The notes beneath the pieces were generated by a model. It was not told the origin of the DNA and made no database searches. It saw nothing but the letters and a program-made list of their open reading frames with translations. The translations under genes and the position numbers were made by a program. From Chloroflexi bacterium HGW-Chloroflexi-3 (GTDB lineage: Bacteria; Chloroflexota; Anaerolineae; Anaerolineales; Anaerolineaceae), in NCBI GenBank assembly GCA_002842045.1, contig PHBX01000005.1, positions 34,850-98,849 of the forward strand: 64,000 nucleotides of DNA, given 5' to 3'. Below are positions 28,969 through 37,763 of this stretch, piece by piece (positions within the stretch are counted from its first letter, which is position 1; each line of letters opens with the position of its first letter).

Positions 28969-30126
28969 ATGATGACAATTAATTCGCTTAATATATTGGA
29001 AAATTATGAAGAAAAATATTTAGCACCTTATGGATCAAAAAGCAAAGATTCAAAAGGCAGACTACATCCAGACAGTGAACCGGCTTACAGAACTCGATTC
29101 CAAAGAGATCGCGATCGGATCATCCATACTTCCGCATTTCGAAGGCTTGAATATAAAACCCAGGTTTTCATTAATTACGAGGGAGATCATTACCGAACAA
29201 GATTAACACACACTTTGGAAGTAACCCAGATAGGTCGTTCACTTGCCCGCGCTCTAGGTGCAAATGAAGACTTGATAGAAGCCATTTGTCTTGCACATGA
29301 CCTTGGACACCCACCGTTTGGGCATTCAGGTGAAACTACGCTGAACCGCCTGCTAATCGACCAAGGTGGATTTGACCACAATAAACAATCTTTTAGAATT
29401 GTCACCAAACTTGAAAATCGCTACCCAGATTTTCCAGGATTAAATCTTTCCTGGGAAGTTTTGGAAGGTATTGTCAAACATGAATCAGAATATGATGTTT
29501 CAGATGCAAAAGATTTTAATCCTGATTTGCGTGGGAACATTGAGACACAAATCGCAAATGTAGCAGATGAATTAGCCTACACCGCTCATGACCTGGATGA
29601 TGGATTGAGATCCAGGATGATTTATCCACAAATGTTATCCGGGATTGAGTTATGGGAAATTCTGTGCTCCAACGTAAATTGGGTTGGTGGTGAATTGGAT
29701 GATTTAACCCGCCATACAATGATACGTCAATTAATAGGTATGGAAATCGATGATGTGTTGAGTCATACAGATGCCCTTCTAAAAAACCATTCGATTCGAT
29801 CTGTTGAAGAAGTACAAAGAATGCCATTCAATATTGTTGGCTTCAGTGAAGAAATGTATAGAAGAAATCGTGTCTTAAAAGATTTTCTTTTTAATAATTT
29901 GTATCGCCATTATCGTGTTCAAAGAATGTCGTTTAAAGCTGATCAAATATTATCTGAATTATTTAAAACCTATATACAGGAACCAAGTGTTTTACCAAAA
30001 CATGTCCAGGAACGTATGGAAACAAGCTTTCCTGAGAGAGTAGTGTGTGATTACATTGCTGGAATGACCGACCGTTTTGCCATCGATGAACATCAGAAGT
30101 TATTTGATCCTACCTTATTACCATGA
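28969..30126 (+). CDS. dgt: Deoxyguanosinetriphosphate triphosphohydrolase-like protein
   Basis: A 385-aa HD-domain hydrolase. Metal ligands are visible as His81 in RLTHTLEV and His110-Asp111 in CLAHDLGHPPFGH. The N-terminal GRLHPDSEPAYRTRFQRDRD and SAFRRLEYKTQVF are typical of bacterial dGTPase-like proteins, which cut dNTPs to deoxynucleoside and triphosphate. Length fits the shorter 'dGTPase-like' class. Translation may begin at either of two tandem ATGs (28969 or 28972). The gene follows ipk without a gap, so it is in the isoprenoid operon although its role is nucleotide pool control. Confidence 0.93.
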   Translation: MMTINSLNILENYEEKYLAPYGSKSKDSKGRLHPDSEPAYRTRFQRDRDRIIHTSAFRRLEYKTQVFINYEGDHYRTRLTHTLEVTQIGRSLARALGANEDLIEAICLAHDLGHPPFGHSGETTLNRLLIDQGGFDHNKQSFRIVTKLENRYPDFPGLNLSWEVLEGIVKHESEYDVSDAKDFNPDLRGNIETQIANVADELAYTAHDLDDGLRSRMIYPQMLSGIELWEILCSNVNWVGGELDDLTRHTMIRQLIGMEIDDVLSHTDALLKNHSIRSVEEVQRMPFNIVGFSEEMYRRNRVLKDFLFNNLYRHYRVQRMSFKADQILSELFKTYIQEPSVLPKHVQERMETSFPERVVCDYIAGMTDRFAIDEHQKLFDPTLLP

Positions 30127-30201
30127 TAAAATTTACCCTCTTCGTTAATTGAGGAATTTATTGATTGCAAAAAAAGACAGGTGAATTTTAGGATGGTGAC
30201 A

Positions 30202-30669
30202 ATGACAGAAACTTCGTATTTAACTGCAGAAGGTCTGGAAAAACTACAGAAAGAACTATCACATTTAAAATCAACAATGCGAGATGAACTTTCTAAGCGA
30301 TTACGGGCTGCAATTCAAATGGGTGATCTTTCGGAAAATGCAGATTATATTCAGGCAAAGGAAGAACAAGGCTTTTTAGAGGGAAGAATTCAGGAACTGG
30401 AAAATCTCTTGAGTAATGTGAAAGTAATTGAAGAAAAAGACCGTCGAGATGGCAAAGTGGATATCGGTTCCATCGTAACCGTTCAGGAAGGGAATTATCC
30501 AGAAGAAACCTACTACCTTGTCGGTCCCAAAGAAGCAGATCCACCAAACGGTAGAATTTCTTACCAATCCCCAATCGGTAAGTCTTTACTCAACCATCAA
30601 TTAGGTGATGAAGTCAATATTGAGACACCTGGTGGCAAATTAAAATTAAAGATAATAAGAATCGAATAA
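30202..30669 (+). CDS. greA: Transcription elongation factor GreA
   Basis: A factor that rescues backtracked RNA polymerase by stimulating transcript cleavage. The N-terminal coiled coil includes YLTAEGLEKLQKELSHLK and GDLSENADYIQAKEEQ (the acidic tip), followed by the FKBP-like C-terminal domain (DIGSIVTVQ, YQSPIGKSLLNHQLGDEV). In-frame alternatives exist at GTG 30181 and ATG 30193. ATG 30202 gives 155 aa, the usual GreA length, and has AGGATGG just upstream, so it is preferred. A gap of 75 bp separates it from dgt, and a strong terminator follows. Confidence 0.95.
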   Translation: MTETSYLTAEGLEKLQKELSHLKSTMRDELSKRLRAAIQMGDLSENADYIQAKEEQGFLEGRIQELENLLSNVKVIEEKDRRDGKVDIGSIVTVQEGNYPEETYYLVGPKEADPPNGRISYQSPIGKSLLNHQLGDEVNIETPGGKLKLKIIRIE

Positions 30670-30673
30670 ATTC

Positions 30674-30717
30674 AAAAAAAACCGGAGGTAAATTGAACCT
30701 CCGGTTTTTTTCTTGTT
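30674..30717. terminator. Bidirectional terminator after greA
   Basis: Stem AAAAAACCGGAGGT (ending at 30689) pairs with ACCTCCGGTTTTTT (from 30697) around a short loop. The A-tract and T-tract flank both sides. It separates convergent greA and the minus-strand membrane protein gene. Confidence 0.9.
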
Positions 30718-30721
30718 TAAC

Positions 30722-31804
30722 TTATTTTGGCCAAACAGCAAGTTCCAGCGTCAAACGATCGAAAAAGCTGCTTTCAGGTAATGCGCCTTGTCCGTAATTC
30801 ATATCTACTACTCGTGCTTCGAGTACTAATGTAGCGGTTTCTAAGAAGACTTTTCCACCAGGTTCCAATAAAACCGGTTCTCCTTTCGAAGCCAATCGAT
30901 TCGCAATTGCGGCATCATCATAAGCATGCTGACTCATCAAGACTTTGGTAACGGTTTGAATATCATTTTTATCAAACAACCACACTTCAAAAGCGGTGAT
31001 TTTCTTTGGTTCACCGACACCAATGGTCTCAGATATGCCAACCCCACACTCACCTAAGAATTCACCTGTGGGAGAGTCTATGCTGAATGAGTCATCAAAA
31101 AGGTCATCTCCGGTAACATAAGTACTCATAAATTGAGTAATCGGCACATCCTGTTCTGGGGCTGAATATTCAGCAGGAATACCTTCATAAGAATCTACCT
31201 CTGACTCCGAAACTTCAGGTTTCGATCTTACAGGAAATATTCCCCCTAAATTACGTTTTCGAATGAAGAAGATGTAAGCTAATGCGCCGCCAATTATCAG
31301 AGTAATTAAGCATAAGAAACCTACCAGGACAAATGGATTGAAGTCTGATTTCTTGTCTTCAGACTTTTCTTTTTCATCCACGGGCAAAACTTCTTGTTCC
31401 GCTTCAGAACCTTCTCCAGGTCCTTGAACTTCTTCTGATGGTGGTTCCACTACAGGTAATGCAACCTGTGCCAATCCTAAAGCAGTCCGGAATTGATCGA
31501 TATCTGTAATAGATAATCCACAATCGCCAGGCATCAAACCGGCTAATTTTTCTTCACTTACAGGCCCTAATCCTTCCAAGCGCTCTTTGGCTTGAAGAGA
31601 ATCACCGGTTTTCATAAATGAATGAATAACCATACAGAAATAATCCTCTTGCAAGTCTGCTCTCAGATAAGAAGGATCTGCATCAGTCCATCTGACCGGC
31701 ATTAATCCCCAACCCAAAATTGGCAGACCGATAATCAAACCAATGAGAAATCCGATTCCGGCTGTAATCAATGGTCTCTTTAAGTATTCTTGGATCTTAT
31801 CCAT
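30722..31804 (-). CDS. Unknown two-TM membrane protein
   Basis: A 360-aa protein I do not recognise. A first membrane helix (about residues 13-33; GIGFLIGLIIGLPILGWGL) is followed by an extracytoplasmic region of about 120 residues that starts RWTDADPSYLRADLQEDY and ends in an acidic Pro/Glu-rich linker. A second helix covers 156-180 (FVLVGFLCLITLIIGGALAY), and the cytoplasmic C-terminal part of about 175 residues includes CGVGISETIG and FEVWLFDKNDIQTVTKVLMS. The compact, non-repetitive C-terminal part looks like a folded domain. The gene stands alone between a terminator and topA, which starts a different run 109 bp upstream. Confidence 0.75.
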   Translation of the reverse strand: MDKIQEYLKRPLITAGIGFLIGLIIGLPILGWGLMPVRWTDADPSYLRADLQEDYFCMVIHSFMKTGDSLQAKERLEGLGPVSEEKLAGLMPGDCGLSITDIDQFRTALGLAQVALPVVEPPSEEVQGPGEGSEAEQEVLPVDEKEKSEDKKSDFNPFVLVGFLCLITLIIGGALAYIFFIRKRNLGGIFPVRSKPEVSESEVDSYEGIPAEYSAPEQDVPITQFMSTYVTGDDLFDDSFSIDSPTGEFLGECGVGISETIGVGEPKKITAFEVWLFDKNDIQTVTKVLMSQHAYDDAAIANRLASKGEPVLLEPGGKVFLETATLVLEARVVDMNYGQGALPESSFFDRLTLELAVWPK

Positions 31805-31913
31805 TTTTCTGCTCCTGGTGATTTGTCATATTATTTGGATTATTACAATTAGATTTTAGAACAAAACGTCTAAATATGCAATAATTCCAACCTTTTCTCT
31901 CTAGTTGCAGATT

Positions 31914-34232
31914 TTATGCCAATTCTTCTTTTTCTCCATGCAGAATGTCTGATTGTAAAAATGTTTCTTCACATTTTAAACATTGCAGGTCTCGTTTATT
32001 GGTGACTACCAGGGTACCACTACAATTCGGGCATGCCACCGAAACTGGTTGTTTCCAGGAAGTAAATTGACATTCAGGATAATTTGAACAACCATAGAAA
32101 ATCCGTCCTTTTCTGGTTCTGCGGATTACTATTTCTCCTGTTGAACAGTCAGGACATTTGACTCCAATTTTCTCTAATATTGGTTCTGTATAACGACATG
32201 TTGGAAAATTACTACAACTTATGAATTTTCCAAATCGCCCAAATCTAATAACTAACTCATGACCACATTTTGGGCAATCTCGGCCAACCTTTTCTAATTC
32301 GGTTTTTGTCTCCGGCATCTCTTCTTTTGCTCGGTCCAAATGGACAGAGAAGTCCTTGTAAAATTCAGTTATGACAGCATTCCAAACTTTATCGCCTGAT
32401 GCAACCTGATCCAATGACGTTTCCATAGAAGCGGTAAAACCAGGATCCACAACTTCATTAAAGTGACTCACCAGCAAATCATTTACGATCATGCCTGTTT
32501 CTGTCGGGATCAAGCGTTTTTTCTCCCTTTCTACGTACCCTCGTTCTTGAATGGTTGAAAGAATGGGAGCATAAGTAGAAGGTCTTCCTATTCCATATTC
32601 TTCCAATAATTGAACCAAAGAAGCTTCGGTAAAACGCGGTGGAGGTGTTGTAAAGTGTTGCTCCGGAATTAATCTCACCAGTTCCTGTTTTTGTCCATCC
32701 TCTAAATTGGATGGCAATAACACTCCAGTGTCATTCCCATTTTGCTTGTCTTCATCTTTTGCTTCTTCATAAACAACCAGAAAACCAGAAAACCGTAATG
32801 TAGATCCTGAAGCACGAAATTCATATTGATTAACTTTACCATCAGCCTGAATTTCAACTGATATCGTATCATAGATGGCAGCCTCCATTTGAGAAGCAAC
32901 GAATCTTTTCCAAATAAGTTGATAAAGTTTGTATTGATCGCCTTTAATAAATTTCTTTACATCTTCTGGAGATCGAATTACGGAAGTAGGTCTGATAGCC
33001 TCGTGTGCTTCCTGCGCTTTAACAGCTCTGGTTTTATGCTGCGGGAAAGTTGCAGGAAGATATGCTTTGCCAAATTTGGACATAATATAACTGCGAGCTT
33101 CTTTTTGGGCAATTTCAGAGATGTTTGTCGAGTCAGTTCGCATATAGGTAATCAAACCGGTCGATCCACCTTCACCAACATCTAAACCTTCATAAAGTTG
33201 TTGAGCTAAAGCCATCGTCCGTCTGGCAGTAAATCCCAATCTACGTGATGCTTCTTGTTGTAAGGAGCTGGTAATAAAAGGAGCTGGCGCTTTCCGCTTT
33301 CGTTCACCTTTCTTCACTTTTGTAATCCAATAATTAGCCTCTTCCAAATCTCCTAAGAAGCTGTGAGTTTTTTCTTTGTTGTTTAATGAAGGTTCTTCTC
33401 CATTGATGCGAAATAATTTAGCAATGTAAGTTTTTTTCGAGTGATCAGGTTTAAGTTCAGCTTCAATGGTCCAATACTCTTCTTGGATAAAATCTTCGAT
33501 TTCTCTTTCTCGTTCAACAATCAAACGTAACGCAACAGATTGGACACGGCCTGCTGATAACCTGCTACGAACCTTTTGCCACAATAAAGGGCTGAGATTA
33601 TAACCCACCAGCCGGTCCAGAATTCTGCGGGCTTGTTGGGCATTGACTAAATCCATGTTGATAGCTCTGGGATGACCAAATGCTGCTTCTATTGCTGGTT
33701 TTGTAATTTCATGGAAGACCACTCGATTTGTTCTGGATTCATCAATTTCTGCAGCTTCCATCAGATGCCAGGCAATCGCCTCGCCTTCTCGATCGGGATC
33801 TGTTGCTAGGTATATTTGTTCGGCCGTTTTGGCCAGTTGTTTTAGTTCTTTTACAACAGGTCTTTTTTCATTTGGAACTCGGTATTTGGGTGAGAACTGA
33901 TTCTCAACATCCACTGATAATTCTGATCTTAATAAGTCACGTACATGGCCTACAGAGGCCTTTACCGTGTATTCTCTCCCTAAATAACGTTGAACTGTCT
34001 TTGCTTTTGCAGGAGATTCAACAATCACTAATTTTCCGTTCAGTTTTAGTTCTTTTTTAACTGATGGAGGAGGTATTAATTGTGAATGTTCCTCTGTTTT
34101 TCCAGTTCTATATAAAGTCGTACCACAAACAGAACAAACTCCTTTTGTGACAGGAGCCCCAATTTTATTGAATGAAGCTTCTGGATTTTTAATTTCACGT
34201 TTTGTTCTGCATTTTACACAATAAGCTTCCAA
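31914..34232 (-). CDS. topA: DNA topoisomerase I with N-terminal zinc ribbon
   Basis: A type IA topoisomerase that relaxes negative supercoils (772 aa). An extra N-terminal zinc ribbon (YCVKCRTKREI and GVCSVCGTTLYRTG, residues 4-45; DUF5679-like) precedes the Toprim domain, which begins with KLVIVESPAKAKT near residue 66 and contains ATDPDREGEAIAWHL. The catalytic tyrosine is in LITYMRTDSTNIS near residue 362. Three C-terminal zinc ribbons follow: CPKCGHELVIRFGRFGKFI, CPDCSTGEIVIRRTRKG, and CPNCSGTLVV with CLKCEETF. All core motifs are intact. It is preceded by manC with an 11-bp gap and is probably co-transcribed with it. Confidence 0.95.
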   Translation of the reverse strand: MEAYCVKCRTKREIKNPEASFNKIGAPVTKGVCSVCGTTLYRTGKTEEHSQLIPPPSVKKELKLNGKLVIVESPAKAKTVQRYLGREYTVKASVGHVRDLLRSELSVDVENQFSPKYRVPNEKRPVVKELKQLAKTAEQIYLATDPDREGEAIAWHLMEAAEIDESRTNRVVFHEITKPAIEAAFGHPRAINMDLVNAQQARRILDRLVGYNLSPLLWQKVRSRLSAGRVQSVALRLIVEREREIEDFIQEEYWTIEAELKPDHSKKTYIAKLFRINGEEPSLNNKEKTHSFLGDLEEANYWITKVKKGERKRKAPAPFITSSLQQEASRRLGFTARRTMALAQQLYEGLDVGEGGSTGLITYMRTDSTNISEIAQKEARSYIMSKFGKAYLPATFPQHKTRAVKAQEAHEAIRPTSVIRSPEDVKKFIKGDQYKLYQLIWKRFVASQMEAAIYDTISVEIQADGKVNQYEFRASGSTLRFSGFLVVYEEAKDEDKQNGNDTGVLLPSNLEDGQKQELVRLIPEQHFTTPPPRFTEASLVQLLEEYGIGRPSTYAPILSTIQERGYVEREKKRLIPTETGMIVNDLLVSHFNEVVDPGFTASMETSLDQVASGDKVWNAVITEFYKDFSVHLDRAKEEMPETKTELEKVGRDCPKCGHELVIRFGRFGKFISCSNFPTCRYTEPILEKIGVKCPDCSTGEIVIRRTRKGRIFYGCSNYPECQFTSWKQPVSVACPNCSGTLVVTNKRDLQCLKCEETFLQSDILHGEKEELA

Positions 34233-34243
34233 AATAAATCCTC

Positions 34244-35341
34244 CTACAAATAATCTTCCAAGCCGTTATCGGTCAAAAATTTTACAACGTTTTTAATTTC
34301 TTGTGATTTTTCTCTTTCACAAATTAAAATTGTGTCATCACTCACAACAATTACCAGATTTTTAATTCCTAGCGTTACAATCAAATGTTGATCAGAACGA
34401 GAATAAACCAAAGTGTTTGAAGTGTCAAAACCAATATAGCTTGCAGCCATATTTACATTTCCATCTCTGTCTAATTCCATAACATCAAATAATGATTCCC
34501 AGCTACCAACATCATACCACCCAAGATTGGAACCGGGGATCACTATTACATTTGACGCATGTTCCATAATTCCATAATCGATAGTTTGAGGAATAATTTT
34601 TTCCCAATAAATTGGTAGCATTTCTTTGAAATTACCCTCTACTAATGTTTTAGTAATATCAATGAGAATCAAATTCAATGCTGGCATTTGTCGACTAAAT
34701 TCTTCTAAAATCGCGTCCACATGCCAGATGAACATACCAGAATTCCAATCGTAGCCACCTGAAGAGAACATAAGTTTGGCTTTTTGTATATCTGGTTTTT
34801 CTAAAAAATTGTTAACTTTAAATGCCCATCTATCTTTAAAACATTTAACGGGTTCACCTTTATGTATGTAACCGTAACCTGTCGCTGCAAATGTTGGTTG
34901 AATCCCTAAAGTAACCAAATATTTATCTTGTGCAGCCTGATATCCGGATTTCAATAGATTTTGGAATTCCGAAATATTTTGAATAAAATGGTCAGCTGTT
35001 AGAATGACTAAAATTGCCTCAGGATCAATCTGCTTGATATATGTCGCCGCAAATCCAACGACGGAGGCTGTCCCTTTGGGAAATGGTTCGATCAGGAAAT
35101 TTTCTTTCGGGATCTGTGGGGTTTGAGAAAATAATAATTCAGCTTGTTCTGCAACTGTGACAACGAAGATTCTCTCAGGTGTGAATAATCCTTCCAGACG
35201 ATTAACAGAAATTTGAAAAAGTGTCTCTTCACCAAATATCTTCACCATTTGTTTCGGTGTTTTTTTTGTTGATAAAGGCCATAGGCGGGTTCCACCTCCA
35301 CCAGCCATAATAACAGCATAATAATGTTGATAATTTTCCAT
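34244..35341 (-). CDS. manC: Mannose-1-phosphate guanylyltransferase
   Basis: A 365-aa nucleotidyltransferase making GDP-mannose from mannose-1-phosphate and GTP. The signature is MAGGGGTRLWPLSTKKTPKQ at the N terminus. FPKGTASVVG, LTADHFI, the sugar-binding FLEKPD, and YDWNSGMFIWHVDAI are also typical. It lacks the C-terminal phosphomannose isomerase domain of the bifunctional enzymes, so it is the short form. It overlaps dprA by one base and precedes topA. GDP-mannose is a likely donor source for the glycosyltransferases elsewhere in the window, though that link is inferred. Confidence 0.92.
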   Translation of the reverse strand: MENYQHYYAVIMAGGGGTRLWPLSTKKTPKQMVKIFGEETLFQISVNRLEGLFTPERIFVVTVAEQAELLFSQTPQIPKENFLIEPFPKGTASVVGFAATYIKQIDPEAILVILTADHFIQNISEFQNLLKSGYQAAQDKYLVTLGIQPTFAATGYGYIHKGEPVKCFKDRWAFKVNNFLEKPDIQKAKLMFSSGGYDWNSGMFIWHVDAILEEFSRQMPALNLILIDITKTLVEGNFKEMLPIYWEKIIPQTIDYGIMEHASNVIVIPGSNLGWYDVGSWESLFDVMELDRDGNVNMAASYIGFDTSNTLVYSRSDQHLIVTLGIKNLVIVVSDDTILICEREKSQEIKNVVKFLTDNGLEDYL

Positions 35342-36444
35342 TAAAAATATTCCCCTTTTTCTTCTTTAATCACTACGTATTTCATTCCACCAACTTGTTT
35401 GGTTAACCCTTTCAATTCCATCATCGCCAAATAAGAACTTACCTGAGAAATCGGTAATTCGGATAAATTGGTTATCTCATCGACATGTAAAGGCTCGTTC
35501 GATAAAACACTGAGAATTTTTTCTTCAAACAAATCAATTGGGTATTCTTTTCTAAATGATTTTCTTTCCTGAATAAGTTCTACCTGAATATCCTGTAGAA
35601 CTTCTCGAATGTCCAATAATGGTTTTGCACCTTTTTGGATTAATTTATTTGTCCCTTTGCTTTGAACATTGTAAATACTACCTGGAACTGCGTATACGTT
35701 TCTCCCCTGATTGGCAGCAAACTCTGCTGTGATCAAAGCTCCGCTGGATTGCCCCGCCTCAATCACAATCGTTGCTCGGGATAGTCCGGAAATAATTCGA
35801 TTTCTAGGTGGAAAATTATTAGCCTCAGGAGCAGTACCAGGCGGATAATCACTGAGCACCGCCCCAGCAATGGAGATCTCTTCAGCCAATTTCCTGTGTT
35901 CAGTTGGATAAATGCGATCTACCCCGCTCCCAAGAACTGCAATTGTTCTTCCACCGGATTCCAATGCAGACTTATGTGCAATACCATCCACACCTCTCGC
36001 CAGACCACTCACGACGGTTATTTTATGATCTGCTAATACCCGTGAAAATTCCTCTGTGATTTGTTTTCCATAATGGGTAACTTTTCTAGTTCCGACAATA
36101 GCAACCGACCATTCGTCTTCAAGAGACAAATCTCCTTTTAGATATAAAACCGGAGGGGGTTGATCGATTTCTTTGAGGTATCTTGGATATTCGACATCAT
36201 CTTTGATCAATATTTTTATACCAGCAGATTGAATTCGTTTGATATATTGATTGAGATCCATGTCTTTTCTGATATGTAAGACACGCTCACAAATCTTTTC
36301 GGATAGCCCAGTATCCTTTAATTGTGAAATTGGTGCATTCCAAGCTATTTCAAGATTACCAAAGTAATCTTGCAACGCCTTCATCCTGACTGCACCTATT
36401 CCCTTTATCAAGCTAAATCCAACCCAATAGTTTCTTGGATTCAT
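35341..36444 (-). CDS. dprA: DNA processing protein DprA (Smf)
   Basis: A 367-aa single-strand DNA-binding protein that loads RecA during natural transformation. The Rossmann-like core (about residues 80-290) contains VAIVGTRKVTHYGKQ, VVSGLARGVDGIAHKSAL, AVLGSGVDRIYPTEH, NFPPRNRIISGLS and SSGALITAEFAANQGR. A helix-hairpin-helix-like N terminus (VGFSLIKGIGAVRMKALQDY) and a C-terminal winged helix (about 300-360) complete the usual layout. It lies 2 bp from rimM. Its presence does not prove competence, because many non-competent bacteria keep it. Confidence 0.95.
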   Translation of the reverse strand: MNPRNYWVGFSLIKGIGAVRMKALQDYFGNLEIAWNAPISQLKDTGLSEKICERVLHIRKDMDLNQYIKRIQSAGIKILIKDDVEYPRYLKEIDQPPPVLYLKGDLSLEDEWSVAIVGTRKVTHYGKQITEEFSRVLADHKITVVSGLARGVDGIAHKSALESGGRTIAVLGSGVDRIYPTEHRKLAEEISIAGAVLSDYPPGTAPEANNFPPRNRIISGLSRATIVIEAGQSSGALITAEFAANQGRNVYAVPGSIYNVQSKGTNKLIQKGAKPLLDIREVLQDIQVELIQERKSFRKEYPIDLFEEKILSVLSNEPLHVDEITNLSELPISQVSSYLAMMELKGLTKQVGGMKYVVIKEEKGEYF

Positions 36445-36446
36445 GC

Positions 36447-37019
36447 TTAAACCTGATTATAGTATTCCAATGGTTTCACAACCATAATTTTATTCTTTAT
36501 ATCAATTTTTTCGATTAGACTGAGTAAAGCTGGATATAAGATTTCTTTTTTGTCCTCACCAACAATCACGTACACATCATTTGCGCCGGTTTCAAGAATT
36601 TCAGTTATTTCACCAATTATTGAATCATTGGTATCGATCACAGACAATCCTATTAATTGGTGATGATAATACTCACCTCCTGGAAGATCCGGTAGATCAA
36701 TCGCATCGACAAAAACAAAATGACTCTTAAATTTTTCAACTTGTTCGATTTCTGTAAACTCTTCAAATTCAAAAATTAAACTTTTAGAATGCTCTTTAAT
36801 CGATTTTATATGAGCAGGAATGTGTTCATCACCAATAAACACTTTCCTACCTTTCTTTAATCGCTCAGGGAAATCCGTTAAAATGTAGAAAGTGACTCCA
36901 CCGTCAAGACCATGTGGTTTTCCTAGTCTACCAATAGCCAAATAGACAGGCTCGCCATGATTGGGCGAGCCTGTGCCATTTTTATCAGGTTCAGACAGCA
37001 CCCGATGAGTTTTTTTCAT
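36447..37019 (-). CDS. rimM: Ribosome maturation factor RimM
   Basis: A 190-aa 16S rRNA processing factor that binds ribosomal protein S19. The RimM N-terminal barrel starts YLAIGRLGKPHGLDGGV near residue 26, and the PRC-barrel includes DLPGGEYYHHQLIGL and LETGANDVYVIVGEDKKEILYPAL. About 25 residues precede the conserved start, and their codons include a perfect 11-bp inverted repeat (36946-36974). An alternative TTG start at 36941 would leave that hairpin in the leader, but it has no obvious ribosome site. The annotated ATG overlaps khpA by 4 bp. Confidence 0.93.
   Translation of the reverse strand: MKKTHRVLSEPDKNGTGSPNHGEPVYLAIGRLGKPHGLDGGVTFYILTDFPERLKKGRKVFIGDEHIPAHIKSIKEHSKSLIFEFEEFTEIEQVEKFKSHFVFVDAIDLPDLPGGEYYHHQLIGLSVIDTNDSIIGEITEILETGANDVYVIVGEDKKEILYPALLSLIEKIDIKNKIMVVKPLEYYNQV
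36946..36974. repeat. Perfect 11-bp inverted repeat at the start of rimM
   Basis: ACAGGCTCGCC (36946-36956) is the exact reverse complement of GGCGAGCCTGT (36964-36974), with a 7-nt loop. The arms are GC-rich in an AT-rich genome. It lies in codons 16-25 of rimM as annotated, before the conserved domain. Confidence 0.85.
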
Positions 37020-37252
37020 CGAGGTTCCACCACATCTAATGATGCCTGTTTTCCTTCTCGAGCAGCTGCTACACGTAGTAAAACCCGCATCGAATTAGCT
37101 ACTCGCCCCCCTTTTCCAATAACTCTTCCCATATCTTCTTTAGCAACCCTTAACTCAACACGCGTTTTATTGCCACCACGGTCACAATTCACTTCAACCT
37201 GGGAAGGATCATCAACTAATGAACGAGCAATATATTCAATTAATTCTTTCAC
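37016..37252 (-). CDS. khpA: KH domain RNA-binding protein KhpA
   Basis: A 78-aa single KH-domain protein starting at GTG. The GxxG loop is seen in MGRVIGKGGRVANSMRVLL, followed by the usual helix. KhpA, often with KhpB, binds RNA and affects cell size and small-RNA traffic in Gram-positives. Its position between rpsP and rimM is the conserved one. It overlaps rimM by 4 bp. Confidence 0.93.
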   Translation of the reverse strand: MKELIEYIARSLVDDPSQVEVNCDRGGNKTRVELRVAKEDMGRVIGKGGRVANSMRVLLRVAAAREGKQASLDVVEPR

Positions 37253-37306
37253 GGCTTATTCCTTTCTTGAAGCAAGTTCTTGACTACGATTAATGAATAT
37301 TGTTGA

Positions 37307-37651
37307 TTAAGCCGGGTTTGTCTTCTGGTTAGATGTATATTTTGTGTAGATTTTTTCAGCTTCCTCTTTTAATACATCCATTGATTCGCCTTTCTTAAAT
37401 CTGTCAAATCTCTCCATGAGACCCACTGTTCGAAAGATCTGTCCTACAGAGTCGCTGGGTTGAGCACCTTTACTCATCCAATCAAAAACACGGTCTTCCT
37501 GAATGCTGATTGTTGAAGGCTCTGTCCTTGGATTATAAAAACCTAAAATTTCTAAAAATCTACCATCTCTTGGACTTTCTTTATCCGCTGCAATAATTCG
37601 GTATGTCGGTTGTCCTTTTAACCCTTGTCTTCGTAATCGAATCCGTACCAT
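37307..37651 (-). CDS. rpsP: 30S ribosomal protein S16
   Basis: A 114-aa small-subunit protein. The N-terminal MVRIRLRRQGLKGQPTYRII and SPRDGRFLEILGFYNPRTEP are diagnostic for S16. It is longer than the E. coli protein (82 aa) by a lysine-rich C-terminal tail, as in many bacteria. It is preceded by ffh and followed by khpA, as in the conserved ffh-rpsP-khpA-rimM cluster. The gap to ffh is 112 bp, so it may have its own promoter as well. Confidence 0.97.
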   Translation of the reverse strand: MVRIRLRRQGLKGQPTYRIIAADKESPRDGRFLEILGFYNPRTEPSTISIQEDRVFDWMSKGAQPSDSVGQIFRTVGLMERFDRFKKGESMDVLKEEAEKIYTKYTSNQKTNPA

Positions 37652-37763
37652 CGATTTTTTTCTCCTGTTTTTTTTTGATTTTTATTTTTGATAATCTGAT
37701 CTTAATTTGGTTCTGAGAGGAAACGTTGAAGGGGACGTTTTTAGAATCATATTGTTGATCAGA

